Position numbers and translations under genes: made by a program | DNA from: Brasenia schreberi | Lineage: Eukaryota; Streptophyta; Magnoliopsida; Nymphaeales; Cabombaceae | Direction of reading: 5' to 3' | DNA: 64,000 bases | Assembly (NCBI GenBank): GCA_036023115.1 | Contig: JAYKKT010000046.1 | Coordinates: forward strand, 5,354,001-5,418,000 | The notes under the pieces: model-generated | Database searches by the model: none | The model's input: only the letters and a program-made list of their open reading frames with translations | Told to the model about the DNA's origin: nothing | Shown: in pieces, positions 48,900 to 60,832 of the stretch | How the letters are laid out: each line of letters begins with the position of its first letter | Numbering within the stretch: the stretch's first letter is position 1

Positions 48900-49436
48900 A
48901 TGGCTACCTCTCGTTTCCTTCTCTCCTTTGCTCTCATTCTTGTTCTATTTTATGATGTCGCCATATCCGTGTCCGATTCAAATGACGACACGGACCTGGT
49001 TCATCAGGTTTGCAAGAAAACCCTCTATCACGACGTATGCCTGTCTTCCCTGGGTTCAGACCCTACTAGCAAGACCGCGGACCTCACCAACCTTGCTATC
49101 CTGTCGGTCAAGTTGAGCCTGGCTCATGCTAAGGATACCTACACAAAAATTGATCAGTTGCAAAAGTCGACTTCGGACCCAGTTCTACAACAATGCCTTA
49201 GTGACTGTTCGGATGAGTTCCAGGATGTGATCGATCAGCTCGGCGAAACCATTCCGGCAATCAGCTCAAAACAATATGAAAATGTCAATACTTGGGTGAC
49301 CGCGGCCATGAGCGATATGCAGTCTTGTGAGGATGGATTCAAGGAGAAGAAGATAAAGTCTCCATTGGAGAACAGGGATTCAGTTTTCTTCAAGATGTGC
49401 AGCAACACGTTAGCCATCACTAAGCTTCTTGGTTGA
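48900..49436 (+). CDS. Pectin methylesterase inhibitor / invertase inhibitor-like protein
   Basis: A single-exon gene of 178 aa, the normal size for this family of four-helix-bundle inhibitors secreted to the cell wall. Residues 1 to about 24 form a signal peptide (MATSRFLLSFALILVLFYDV). The domain shows the four conserved cysteines: VCKKTLYHDVC (helical hairpin), CLSDCSDEFQDVIDQL and the later MQSCEDGFKE and MCSNTLAITKLL. Sequence alone does not separate PME inhibitors from vacuolar or wall invertase inhibitors. The two type-I PMEs nearby (52.7 and 58.4 kb), which carry the same fold as a pro-region, favour the pectin role by context only. The first in-frame ATG is used, directly after an AAGAAAG leader. 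Confidence 0.9.
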   Translation: MATSRFLLSFALILVLFYDVAISVSDSNDDTDLVHQVCKKTLYHDVCLSSLGSDPTSKTADLTNLAILSVKLSLAHAKDTYTKIDQLQKSTSDPVLQQCLSDCSDEFQDVIDQLGETIPAISSKQYENVNTWVTAAMSDMQSCEDGFKEKKIKSPLENRDSVFFKMCSNTLAITKLLG

Positions 49437-49504
49437 GCTCCAGATTTCCTCTTAGTTTATATATGGATTCAGTAGCTCTTATTTGTTTTGGCAAGCTGGT
49501 GTTA

Positions 49505-49595
49505 GGAACCCCTTCCTTCAGCTTGTAACAATGGAGGAATTCGAACCCATGACCTATTGCTAGAGGAATTATTGCCCTACCACTGGGCACGATAT
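49505..49595 (-). mobile_element. tRNA-related repeat (SINE-like), distinct type
   Basis: The minus strand reads GCCCAGTGGTAGGGCAATAA, then CATGGGTTCGAATTCCTCC. This gives A-box-like and B-box-like blocks closer to the tRNA consensus than groups A or B. No tail or target duplication was seen. Confidence 0.45.
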
Positions 49596-50326
49596 AAATA
49601 AAATTTTGAGGGTTTCATGGTGCATGCCCATTAAGCAATAAGCGCACATTATTATCACGAGTAGGCTAAACAAGAGGCAAAGAAGATCTTCATGAGGCAA
49701 ACAAGAAGCAAGCTGATGTATACACATACACATATACATATGTAATAGTCCACACACACATATATCTACCGTAAAATCCACTTAAGCATCTATGTTGTTC
49801 CATCGGCAAGATCAACACTAGAGACTTGAATTTAGAAAGCATTGAATGCATTAAATACAAAGTATGAAAAGTATAAAAATACTATTCACTTTTTAAACTA
49901 AAATATACATCGTTGATCTATGTCGATCCAAAGGTAAAAATGTTTAAGTAGATTAAATCATGGATGCATATGCGCATTTACCATGTTCTCTCTATATATA
50001 ATTGCATATATATAGACATACACAAACAAACATATTACTGTTGTAAAACCTGGTGCAATGCGGAAAACAATATACATAATTAATGTGGATTGAATGTGCG
50101 TTTTGGCAAATTTATTTAACACCTTCCAGCTTAATTTCTTACCAAACTTTTTTTTCCCAATTTTCCTTTTCGACTTCTTTAATATGTTTCCAATTTCCTG
50201 ATTATGTTCCAAAACGTTTTCAATTTCTAGCAATTTCTTAAGGACTCTTTTAGTTTAGGACAACTGTAAATCTTTATGAATGGCTCATTGTAATCATTTG
50301 ACTGATTTTCTGCCAATTATGATTCA

Positions 50327-50457
50327 TGATATTGCACCTAGAGCGTTAGCTTGGTCAGGGTTCTCTGGTGCCGTTGTTGCTGGTGGGAGTTCGACTCCAG
50401 AGGGTGCATGTTGGTGTATGTGTTAGGCTCCAACCTCTTCTTCTTCTTCTTCGTTTT
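50327..50457 (+). mobile_element. tRNA-derived SINE, group B, with 7-bp target duplication
   Basis: It reads GCGTTAGCTTGGTCAGGG, GCCGTTGTTGCTGGTGGG, AGTTCGACTCCAGAGGGTGC and GTTAGGCTCCAACCTC, then a (TTC)n end. TGATTCA flanks it at 50320-50326 and 50458-50464. Confidence 0.75.
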
Positions 50458-51162
50458 TGATTCAGCAGACAAAATGCTACAGTTGATAAGCAGAGAAAGC
50501 AATTAGGGCAAGAGCAGAGCTCTGATCTATACGAAACCTCAAGATCCTGAGGAGGAGTGGTTCATAAGTAGAGTCGTACATCGAGGACATTGCTTCTTTC
50601 GGCCCAATAGTTTAGTCCATTCCTTTGCATCTGCAAGGATACGGTGGTTCACATAATCCTTCCGCCATTTACTGTGGTCAAAACAGATATTATTCCGCCA
50701 TCGCCATAGCCACAGCCACCAAATGGCTGCTGCAAACCGTTTGTTATCCCTATAGCCAATAAACCGGCGAATCCAAGTTTTGGGAGATGTATTTCAAAAT
50801 ATAAAAGAGGAGAAGTCTAGTTCATGACAAACCTATTTAACATTTGGCCAAACCTATAGCCAAGAAAGCTGGATCTTTTATTTTTGTAAGAAAATCTCAA
50901 ATCTTTTAACTTTTTGCTATTTCAAATGCTAAGGTTTCTCCGCATCGTTCTAGTCATCAAGCCGCATTTGTTCATCTTTATGAGTTATATGGTTGATCAC
51001 AAACAATTCAAGGTGTAAGGAGAAAATCAATATATGATTGGAACTTCTTTCCTCTCCCTCTCCCTCTATCCCTTATGTGGAAGGTCTTCACATGGTTAAG
51101 CTGGATGAAAAGCTCAATACACTCATTGTGAAACTTTGGATTCATTTACCTTGGACCCAAAT

Positions 51163-51275
51163 GGGAACAAATTAAAATTTATTAAAAAAACTATATGATG
51201 AAGAGTAAGACAGAACCTTGGGAACAAATTAAAATTTATTAAAAAACTATATGATGAAGAGTAATACAGAACCTT
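51163..51275. repeat. 57-bp tandem duplication
   Basis: Two adjacent units start GGGAACAAATTAAAATTTAT and end AGTAA(G/T)ACAGAACCTT. They differ by about one substitution and one A in a homopolymer. Confidence 0.93.
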
Positions 51276-52681
51276 GGATGCAACACATTCATCATGAAAC
51301 AAGGATGTCATGAACATATAAATTGCTTGAGTATGACCTAGTGATGAACATGGCCTTTGAATAAAGACTTGGGCCTCCTTAACCTCCAAACCAAAATGCA
51401 TATGGGTGGGCATAACCTGGTTTTCATTTTTGGGTCTGTCGAATGGCATAACCAACATGAATCAGGATTCCCATCCATTTCAATCTTTCTTTTGAAATTT
51501 AAATACAGAAATGCAAATTTTCAGAATTTTGGGTCCACCCGCCAGAATGTGGATCCACCGTTATATATATATGTGACCTCCATATTTCGAACTTATAAGG
51601 AACAGTACGGTTCAGACTAGAAGCTACATTTGTAACATGTTACTCGAAACAGAGTAATCCAAGCAAATCCCCCAGCTGTGCTGAAGAGTGTATATATCCA
51701 TTCCAACCTTAGTCAATACGGGTTTGGACTGCAACTTAATTTAGTTGTACTAGATTATACCCGATTATGATCCAACTTTCCTATTGTTAATCAACAGAAG
51801 CTTGGTTACAAATAAAGGCAAAGGAATTTCATCAGAACATGATCAGGTAGAAGGTAATTACAGACAAACGTCGTTCCCACGGACCAAGAAATTCGTCCAA
51901 TTTGTCTCTGCAGTTCGGGTAATGTCCACGCCCAAACTCAAACACAGTTATAGATCCCACCTCATTGTTGATCAGATTGGGCCAGAGCCCCACTGTTTGG
52001 GCAAACATTGCTGCTATCGCCTACCAAGATAGCACCTGCTGATGGTGGCAACAGGTTGGATATCCCTGAATTTAGATTCACGTAAGCCCTCGTCCATGAT
52101 TCGGACACTCCTTGTCTGGTACCAGACCTGATTGCAGGTCTGGTAAATCAGATAAGCTTCTTCATGTTTGGTTGGTAGCCAAATGGGCCAAACAGACGCT
52201 TGTCTCTTTGAGCTTTATGAGGTAAAAAAGGGACTCTGCTGAGAGCTCGGATTAGCTCTTTGTGCTGATTAAGTATATGCTAGAAAACCATATTAACCAC
52301 ACTAATTGACTACAAGGCAAAATGATTTCATCACGCGTTCACTTTGGACTGAACTCAACATGTGAAACAATGAAGACGGCGACACGATGAAGGATCAATT
52401 GTTCGCCTGTAACACTCTGTATGAGTGGTGGATCTAGAAAATCTTTTGGGGTGAGACAAAGTACAGTTTGGTAAAATTCAAGTAAAGATGATCAAAGATC
52501 ATAGTCTGGGTTTTAGATTTCGGTGAGGCGACCACCTCACCTCGTCCATGAGTGCGTCGGCTACTGCTGCGTATACATCTCTGTCAATAAATAGAAATTC
52601 TGGTAGGAACAACAGATTACAAGAAAGTGAACAATGAAAAAGGGCAGGAATTATAGGGCATCACAGATATCCTACACTTGT

Positions 52682-54689
52682 TTAGGCACCGGTAGAATAT
52701 TTATATGCAGCAGCTGGGGTGGCTTTGGATCCCAAAGACAACAAGCCGGAAGTACAAGGCACACCCCTACCCTTAAGCCACCGATCCTTAATGAAGTTAG
52801 AAACTGTGAATCTCTGTGCATGCTCTAAAGTCATGTTCAATTTGAGCCCTTTCCAGGGCACTCTTCCCGTAGTGTTCGCGCCGGGTCCCCTATTATCGAA
52901 CTCCACATAGAAGAGAGTGTCAAGAGCGAAGTCTCCCATCCATGGCTGCCATCCAGCCGGCTGCACGAGGTCATCTATCCATGATTGGATGATGAAGGTC
53001 CGCGAGTACTCCTTCCAAGGCCTCCCAAGATAAGTAGGCAGCTTGTTTCGCACCGGGTAGTATTCGGGGTCTGCGACAATGGTGCAGTTATGGAGAATGA
53101 GAGCAGTTGGCTCGTGGCGTTCGATCCTCCCTTGTGCTGTTATGGTGTTCTGCTGATTCTCCAATGGCTTCCTCACCACAATGAGGCAGTTTTGGAAGAC
53201 GACAGGCGAGTCGCCGAAGATGAAGTCGATGGTGCCGGAGATGGTGCAGTCCCGGTAGAACTGACGGTGTGTGTGTGCGTAGAGTGTATCCTGGTAGCCA
53301 TCCATTTGACAATTGTAGAAGATGGACTTGTCGGATTGCACCCGCAAGGCCACTGCTTGGTGCTTCTCGGCTCCGGCACTGTTCTCGAATCCGATGTCTC
53401 TTGCCATGAAGAAGTCCCCAATTACAGCTGCAGCCATATTTAACATGCACGAGTGATCAATGCACTATTTGAAATACCGTTCACATAATAATGCTACATA
53501 TAACATAAGGCTTTTAAGTGACACAAACGTAGAATCAACTCTAAGCAAATGTGGAACAAAGCGGTTAAAAAATGTGACAAAAGTATATGAAATTAGGACC
53601 AAGAAGTTTTGTGAGAAGTATATACTTACCAACAGTAGCGGTTTTGAAGGTAGGGGTTCCATCAATGAAATTCTTGTTCCCTGTGATCTTGGTGTTTGTT
53701 GGCCCATCTCCCAACAGCATAACATGAGTCATGCTCTTATTGACTTGAACCATCTCCTTATATACTCCAGCCTTCACATATATCACGAATGTCTTGTTTG
53801 CCCACTTAGGCACAGCCTCTAAGGCACCATTGATGGTGGTATAGTGTCCACTTCCATCCTGGGCTACCACAAGATTAGGAACAATTCCAGACGGCTTCGC
53901 TGTAAGCAGTCGCCGCTTTCCCGCTGTCAACCATTCTGGGAAACCATTGGTCGCCGATTGGCTGGGCGCCTCCAAGAGGCGACGTTTATTCGAGATGTCA
54001 ATCGAGTCCAAGAGGGAGGATATCCCGTCCACCATGGCTAAGGTGTTGCTGGTGAGCTGAATAGAAGTATTCAGAAGCTTCCTCATTTTCTCGCCAACAT
54101 CTCCAGTAGTGTTTTCGAAGCCATCCAGACAAGTATGTTGGTATGTAACAGCGGCGCTCAGCCAAACCTTGAGATCGTCTATGATTTCTTGCACGTCATC
54201 CACATTATCCATGGGTCCCATATGATCAAATGACTTGGTGAGTTCATTAATGGAAGAGTTCATGAGCTCGTTGCAATTGTCAAGAGCTAGCTTCGCTCTT
54301 GGATCCATTTCTGCCTTCTTCAACAAGTCAGATTTGCCGAAAGCCGTACGTATATGCTCGGCTGCCACCTTGAAAGAGAGCTTAACGAGATCTTTGGGGT
54401 CCTTTGTGGTGGAATTAGAGGCGGAAGAGAGGCCCGAGATACAAGCGGCCTTGTAGTCTGTGATTTGGCATATGTCTGTGATTGCCTTTTTACTGGCGTG
54501 AATGTCACCACCGTCGTCGTCGTCTTTGTGTTGGCTAATAGTGACGCCAACGCCGACCGAGACGGACACAATCATGGTGACGAGAATGATGGAAGAGACG
54601 GCTATGATGATGATTCGTTTCTTCTTTTTCTTGTCTAATCGTTGCTGCTCAGCCGGAGAAAGGTTTCCGTACACTCTGAAAGATTCCAT
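52682..54689 (-). CDS. Type-I pectin methylesterase (PMEI-PME)
   Basis: It removes methyl esters from homogalacturonan in the cell wall. Exons are 54689-53630 and 53427-52682 (GTAAGT...TGCAG, phase 1), 601 aa in all. Order: short basic cytosolic end, signal anchor (IIIIAVSSIILVTMIVSVSV, about 26-48), PMEI pro-region (about 70-225), subtilase-type processing motifs KRRLLEAP and KRRLLTAK, then the catalytic domain from about 285. The active-site set is present: Gln in KHQAVAL (about 377), Gln-Asp in YQDTLY (399-400), Asp in IDFIFG (421) and Arg in LGRPW. Motif GVYKE is also present. The frame is open and splice phases agree, so the gene looks functional. It lies in the same orientation as the PME at 58425, 3.7 kb away. 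The exact family member is not assigned. Confidence 0.95.
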
Positions 54690-55371
54690 CTCCTAAACTA
54701 CTTTCTTGGTTCTCTCTTTTCTCCTAATGGGTGTCAACAATCCATTCGGTTTCAGAGAGATGTTAAGAAGAGAGAATAAGGCGTCGGCATATGAGAGGGA
54801 GAGAGAGACGGTGTTCCTTCTCTCTTTCACCTCGGAGAGAAACGGGTAGAGGGATGAATGTTTTAAGAGGAGAATGAAAAACTCTCTCCTCTCTCTCTCT
54901 CTGGTTGTGGTTGGCGCAATCCAGAGTGTGCCAGTAGATCAAGGCCACTTTTAGCAACGAAAATTTAGAGGTTTTAGTGGTTGGAAATGTGAAATGGTGA
55001 GAGAAGCCAACCCTACAGTCGTGGGGAGCCGATCATAAATGGTTGGAGTAATTTGTGATGGATTAGTTTACGAGTTAATGCTCTTGTTATTTTGGGTGGG
55101 GAGAGGGCGGTGAATAGTTCTCTTTGCTGTTAGTTTCCTGAACAAATTTTTACAGGCTTTTGAATCAAACACCCATCTAATAAAGAAGATCGTCTGTTCC
55201 TTTTATTGGCCTTCTAATTTTGCGCCCGGAGATCATAACCCTTTCCCCTCGTCTCTTTTGTGTTGTTAATAACTCGAAAAAGTGCCACTAATTGTTATTC
55301 TTTCTCATACATGTATTATGTTGAAGTAGGCATACCCTAATACAATATTGGACAATGGTAGTCTTGGGAGA

Positions 55372-55672
55372 AGGAGTGCACGGCCGGTTCCGAACCGGTC
55401 CGACAGTTCCAACGAAAACTGAACTAGGCCAGGAACCGGCTAGAACAAGAATCAGACTCAAAACTGGATCCGGAACCAGGTGAGGACATAATTCGATTCT
55501 GAAACCGGAACCATGTAGTTCAATATTTTTTAATCAAAATTCAAAATTTTTAATATTTTCCGGTTCTAAACAGGTTAAGACCTAAAACTGAAACCGGAAC
55601 TGGTTCGATCCAGGTTTGCTTGTGGTTCTTGGTTCTAGGTACCCGGAACTGACCACGTCTAAGTGCGCCCAC
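55372..55672. repeat. GGTTC/GAACC-rich dispersed repeat, copy 3
   Basis: It starts GTGCACGGCCGGTTCCGAAC and ends CGGAACTGACCACGTCTAAG. The two ends are similar in inverted orientation around (CG)TGG(C/T)C(A/G)GTTCCG, suggesting terminal inverted repeats. The interior is rich in GGAACC/GGTTCC units. Confidence 0.65.
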
Positions 55673-55785
55673 ATTAGCTCCGGTTAAAAGTTCAAAATAA
55701 AGGAGTTATTTTGTGAGACATATTTTGATATTGTTTTAGGATACTTGTCATTTTCATTAAAAAGCAAACTGAGTGTCCAAAGATC

Positions 55786-55891
55786 AACATCTCACCAGGC
55801 AAGGGGGTTATCTCACAAGTTGAAGGTCATGAGTCGGATACACAGTGGCGTGCATCTGACTTTTACCTCCCCATCCATTGTGTCAAAAAAG
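55786..55891 (+). mobile_element. tRNA-derived SINE, group A
   Basis: It reads ACATCTCACCAGGCAAGG, CTCACAAGTTGAAGGTCATG, AGTCGGATACACAGTGG, GTGCATCTGAC and CATTGTGTCAAAAAA. Confidence 0.7.
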
Positions 55892-56557
55892 AACCTGAAT
55901 TATTATATTAAAAGACATTTTTTAAGTACAAAGCTCAAAAACTATTTTAGCGAAGTACTGAAAACTCCCCTTGGTTTGATTCAAGCTGCAATCTTTTTTA
56001 GGTTTTGATTTCGGTTTCTCACATCCATGGAAAACAACTCGAAACCCATTAGTTATTCATATGTTTGAAATTTTGAACACGAAAAACATTGCCATATATA
56101 CTTCTGCTTGACATTGGTAAGTTGTATATTGAAGAAAAATCACTCTTTCAGAGACTGCCGGGATCATTTTCATGCAGGACTTCCGTACTAAGGTTATATT
56201 GCGATCAATGATATCAGCCCAAGTATTAGCAACACGACACGACCTTTACTGCCAACTAAAGATTGATTGAAACCGAATTTACTTGTGTTGAATGCCATAG
56301 TCCTGATACGTATCTAAAGCGGTCAAAGATGGCATTTATTGTGCTAATAAAAAAAAACCTGTGGCTTTGGGAAAGAAGAAGAAGAAGTTTGCATCACAGG
56401 AGCCCCATGCATGTTTATGAAAAATTGCAAGGGATTTTATAGAATTTAAGAAGATGATCTTTGCATGCATATTCATTTGCAATGGATCTGAAATATGGAT
56501 TAGACCAGAGCGACAACTATCATCAGTACACTAGATAACCACATATAAGGAAAAAAT

Positions 56558-56872
56558 ATAACTGAGAACCAGAACCGGGCTGGAAACTGACTGGAACCGA
56601 AACAGACTGAACCGTTCCAGAAACCATAACTGAGCCGGGGATCAATCACTTCGGAACTCGTATGAAACCAGAACCGGTGGTTCAGCTTTTTTTATTTAAA
56701 AAAATCATCTTAAAAGTTTCATTCTTTTTATAGTTTTTATGGATTTGAATGGTTTTAGACTCAAACTGGAGCTGGGATTGGTGGTTCCGAATCGGGATTG
56801 GAATCTGCCTGGTTCAAGTTTGATCCAGCTTTAAGGTTCCCGTAGAACCAGAACAAGATATGTCTAGGTCTG
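56558..56872. repeat. GGTTC/GAACC-rich dispersed repeat, copy 4
   Basis: It runs from AACTGAGAACCAGAACCGGG to GAACAAGATATGTCTAGG. The interior is built from AACCGGAACC-like units and the right end resembles a decayed CCTAGACGTGG terminus. Confidence 0.6.
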
Positions 56873-57064
56873 CCTACCCGAATTTTCCATATAATAGGAA
56901 AACATGAATATTTGGGTTGGATTCAATACCCAAATCTCAATTAGTCCGACTCAGTTTTGCTTATGGTCTGATCCAAATCCTAACTGTTAAGGTCGCTGCT
57001 AAACTTCCATTCCAAATAAATATCCTTTTTTGTTTTTTATTCAAGTAAGCCTACATGGTACTCA

Positions 57065-57170
57065 GAGCATTAGCACACCTGGTAGGACTCTCGACTCACA
57101 AAACACAGGTAGTGAGCTCGATTCCTGAGGCATGCATACCTGGTTCCTGCCACCCCGTTGTGTATCAATT
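57065..57170 (+). mobile_element. tRNA-derived SINE, mixed A/B type
   Basis: It reads GAGCATTAGCACACCTGG, CTCTCGACTCACAAAACAC, GTGAGCTCGATTCCTGAGG, GCATGCATACCTGG and ends CACCCCGTTGTGT. It shares the start of group B and the middle of group A. Confidence 0.6.
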
Positions 57171-57417
57171 TGCTCCGGCATCTTGATGTCAACCTGATTT
57201 TCATATATGTCCTATTTGTGGCCATTAATAATGGTGTAATTTCCAACAAAAGAGGATTAATAGGACATTTTTTTTTTAAATTCTTCAGTTTGTTCCAATC
57301 ATCTAACGAACAATATCTGGCATTATCATTTTAGACAAAAGATGGCAAAAATGCCTAACCAGTCGGATGCATTCAGTCAGATAGCTAGGATCTCACACAC
57401 AATTTCCTCACTCTTTT

Positions 57418-57530
57418 TCCTTTTTTTTTTGGTAGAATGGGGAGGCTCAAGCCAGATGCATGCAAACTCATGTATGTCAAATCAAGTTGGGAGTCAACGC
57501 CTTAGCCAGGTGAGCTATTGCTCTCTGTAT
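57418..57530 (-). mobile_element. tRNA-derived SINE, group A, with A tail
   Basis: The minus strand reads AGAGCAATAGCTCACCTGGC, TAAGGCGTTGACTCCCAAC, TTGCATGCATCTGGCTTGAG and CCTCCCCATTCTACC, then a run of A (T run at 57418-57429 on the plus strand). Confidence 0.72.
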
Positions 57531-57606
57531 GACTCTCAGATATATAATGTCACAGGATAAGTATTATAGACATAATATAGATTATGGTCAGACAAGCATT
57601 AATTAG

Positions 57607-57723
57607 TTACAAGAGGAGGTCGAAGCCTAAAACACACTCACACATGCACCCTCTCAGAGTCGAACTCTCCACCTACAGCAACGGAGCTAAGGTGTCCTGC
57701 CATTGAGTTAATGCTCTGGGTGC
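57607..57723 (-). mobile_element. tRNA-derived SINE, group B, with 8-bp target duplication
   Basis: The minus strand reads CACCCAGAGCATTAACTCAA, TGGCAGGACACCTTAGC, CCGTTGCTGTAGGTGG, AGAGTTCGACTCTGAGAGGG and TTTAGGCTTCGACCTCCTC. TTAATTAG flanks it at 57599-57606 and 57724-57731. It is the clearest full-length group B copy. Confidence 0.82.
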
Positions 57724-58424
57724 TTAATTAGGGTTTATTGATAAAGCAAGATTGATTTTGGATCATGCTTGTGTTTAATATGATCTGGGGTGAGCTGCCT
57801 CTTTTTGTTGATTTTGCTGCTTCTGTTTGGCCAGAACAATGCAGCCTTTTGTAGCATATGTCGAGCAACGGCTACATAACATTAACTTTCCTTATTCCTC
57901 CTTACTAATATCTTAACTTAATATTAACCCTAACCAATTAAGCTTTGTCTAAACTACGATGGATTGCTTAGAGAGTGCAATGAGAGGATTTCCAAGAGAT
58001 CATTTGTCCCTATGCTATTCTCATCCAAGCATCGAAAATCTAATTAAATCGAATACAGAAGGATTAAGAAGATACACCCATTGTGAAGGATCCAAAAGTT
58101 TTATAATTGGTTATTAGCGATCTAATGCATCTCTAATCCGGGTATTAGGTAAATACAATTAGAAAATCCCAAAGGCATATGATTTCAGCTGAGATGAGGG
58201 TATCGAATTGCATGTCACAATAATAATTAAGGTACGTGCACACTTTTGGGTGTTATTAGTAAAGCATACAAACAAATGAGCAGCGCATATTGAAGACCAA
58301 TTGCCTTTTGTATTCTTGTCTCGGTCTTGTATAAAACAAACAAACTGAACTCATGGCAATGAAACTCCACAAAAGCAAAAGGCTAACACAAAGCCCACTA
58401 TCATCACACATCCAGCTGCATGCC

Positions 58425-60832
58425 TCAGACCTTAAACCCTAGGAAGTATGGTGCACCAGTTGCACCGATCCATTGCTGTCCGTCAAGGAAGGGACCTACT
58501 GTGAACTGCTGAGCTTCATTCCTGCCGATCACATGGAACCCGCGCCACTTGATTCGGTTTGCCGTGTTCGCACCTGGACCCCTGTTGTTAAACTCGGCGT
58601 AGTACAAAGTGTTGAGGGCGAAGTTGCCGTCCCACGGCATCCAGCCATCGGGCTGAATCAAGTCTCCGATGGTGGATTCCATGATCACGGTTCTGGAGTA
58701 TTCCTTCCATGGCCTCCCCAAGTAGCTCTTTATGCTGAGCCTCAAAGGATAGAGCTGACTATCAGGGACGATCCTGCAGTTTTGAATGACAATGCCCGTG
58801 ACTTCCCTCGCGTTGCTCCTTCCGTGAGCCGTGACTGTGTTCTCCTGGTTGTCGAGTGGCTTTCTCACTATAATCAAGCAGTTCTGGAAGAGAGACGACC
58901 CGTCACCGAAGATGAAGTCGATGGTGCCAGAGATCACGCAGTTCCGGTAGAATTGCCGGTGGGCTTGTGCGTAGAGGGTATCCTGGTAGCCGTCAAAGCG
59001 ACAATTGTAGTGGGCCGATTGGTCAGACTGGCTTCGGTAGGCCACTGCTTGGTGCTTGATTGCGCCGGCTGTGTTTCGGACGCCCATTGAATGTGCAATG
59101 AACCCGTTTCCAAGGACCACTGAGCATTAACAAGATCAAACTAGTTAGCACCACAAGTATATGCGATGAATCAAAGAAAATGTATAGTTATTGTAGATAC
59201 TTGATGCTTATGAATTTTGTCGCATTAAGGTTATTTATTTTGAGAACTAACCGAAGGTGGCAGTGTTGCTGGTTTGCGTGCCGTCGACGAAGTTCTTGTT
59301 GCCGGTGACCATGGTGTTCCTAGGGCCGTCGCCGTACATTAGCACGTTCACCTTCGTCTTGTCGAGAGTGACCATCTCGTTGTAGATTCCGGCCTTCACG
59401 TAGATCACATACCTGCCGGCGTAAGTCTTGGGCATGGCGTTGATAGCTGCTTGGATGGTCTTGAATTGGCCGCTGCCGTCCTTTGCCACTACGACGTTGG
59501 GCGTAACGCTAGAATGTATGTTCGTTGATAGGAGCTTCCGGTCGGCCGCCGACATCCACTCCGGGAAACCGTTCTTCGTAGGGACCTCGTCGTCCGAAAG
59601 CAGACGGCGGGACTTGAACGGGATCTGCAAGCCGGAGAAGAGGGTCGAGAGATCGGTGATGATGGCAAGGGCATTGCTGTTGAGCTGTGAGGCCGTCTCG
59701 AGTCCTTTCTGAATCGTGTCCTTGGTGCTGGACTCGTTGAACCCATCAAGGCAGGTGGTTTGGTATGCGACGACGGCAGACAAGAAGGTCTTGATGTCAT
59801 GGGATCGATCCGGAATGTCCTTCAAGTCCTTGCTCGCGATATCAGCCAAGACGTCCTTCAGCTCATCGACGGCGTACTGAAGGTGTTCCTTGCAGATGTC
59901 TAAGGCTTGTTGGACCATGTTATCATGGGTGCCGTTGGCGGCCACGGTGGCGGAGTGGTTCAGGGCCTTGACCATCTCGTCGATCGTCACTTTGATCGCT
60001 GCATCAACCAGGTCCTTTGGTTTCACATCCGACGAAGAGTTCACGGCATTGGAGAGGTAGCTGGTGCATGTATCCTTATAGTCAGTTGGGGAGCAGATGG
60101 TCTGGATCAGCTGCATCCACATACACATCAAACATGAGCATCAATGGGGGGTTACTGTAAATTAATAGATATGATGTAAATCAATGGAAATAATGTATTG
60201 TTCTAAAGAGATCTATCGGATCATAAATTAATCGAATGTGGGATATACTTGATGGATCATAAAGTAGGACTTGATGGACATATAGAATTCAACTGATCTA
60301 GTGGATTTTTGTTGCGGATGTGGTTTTTCTCTTCTAGATCCAATTCCAAATCACATTCCAGGGATATCTCATTAGTTGGAATTAGTAACTGGAGTCAAAA
60401 GTTATGGAAGATAGACGAGATAAATAGAGTCATATGGAGAAGCACAAAATAAGTATAATTCTCAATCATCAACATCCATGTAATCCCATATTGAATAAGT
60501 GTATGAATTAAAAAATACGAAAGAAAAAAGAATTCAATAGGAATAATATTTGTATATGGAATAGTTCGGGTTAAACGACCTGCATAACATGCATATTTAT
60601 TATGAAAGCGTAAGGACGTGCGCGCTTGCTTAGGACTTACCTGCATCCTGGGGCTCAGGGTGCTCATGGAGCCGGGATCCTGGCCTCCACTCTTTTTGGT
60701 TACCGCCATGGCGAGGGTGCCAACGACGGCGATGACGACGATGCCGAAGATAACGCCAAGAGCGATCTTCTTGCCGCCGCCTTCTCTCCCCTCGTACCCT
60801 CTGTCATTGAGGTGACCGTAACCGTTATGCAT
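58425..60832 (-). CDS. Type-I pectin methylesterase (PMEI-PME), three exons
   Basis: Exons are 60832-60641, 60110-59252 and 59119-58425; phases agree and give 581 aa. Exon 1 encodes a basic, Gly-rich start (MHNGYGHLNDRGYEG) and a signal anchor (IALGVIFGIVVIAVVGTLAM). Exon 2 encodes the PMEI pro-region (ICSPTDYKDTC, DICKEHLQYAVDEL), processing motifs SRRLLSDD and DRKLLSTN, and the start of the catalytic domain with GIYNE. Exon 3 carries KHQAVAY, YQDTLY, IDFIFG and YLGRPW, which together supply the Gln, Gln-Asp, Asp and Arg active-site residues. It differs from the PME at 52682 by the extra intron between anchor and pro-region, so the two are not a very recent tandem pair. The ATG at 60832 is chosen because the anchor follows at normal spacing. 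It appears functional. Confidence 0.95.

Larger units (their letters stand above)
49437..52681. other. Intergenic, no gene recognised
   Basis: It holds a tRNA-like repeat at 49505-49595, a group B SINE at 50327-50457 with target duplication, and a recent 57-bp tandem duplication at 51163-51275. 52420-52445 has the dispersed GTGGTGGATCTAGAAAATC motif. No coding gene is supported. Confidence 0.4.
54690..58424. other. Intergenic between the two PME genes
   Basis: 54690-54960 is CT-rich and probably the 5' region of the PME at 52682. Two GGTTC/GAACC repeat copies (55372-55672, 56558-56872) and four SINEs (55786, 57065, 57418, 57607) fill much of the rest. No additional gene or PME fragment was found. 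Confidence 0.45.

Noticed and set aside
52985..53443. Open frame of 152 codons on the plus strand
   Set aside because: It is antisense to the catalytic exon of the PME at 52682 and has no own signature; the frame at 58473-59090 is likewise antisense to the second PME.
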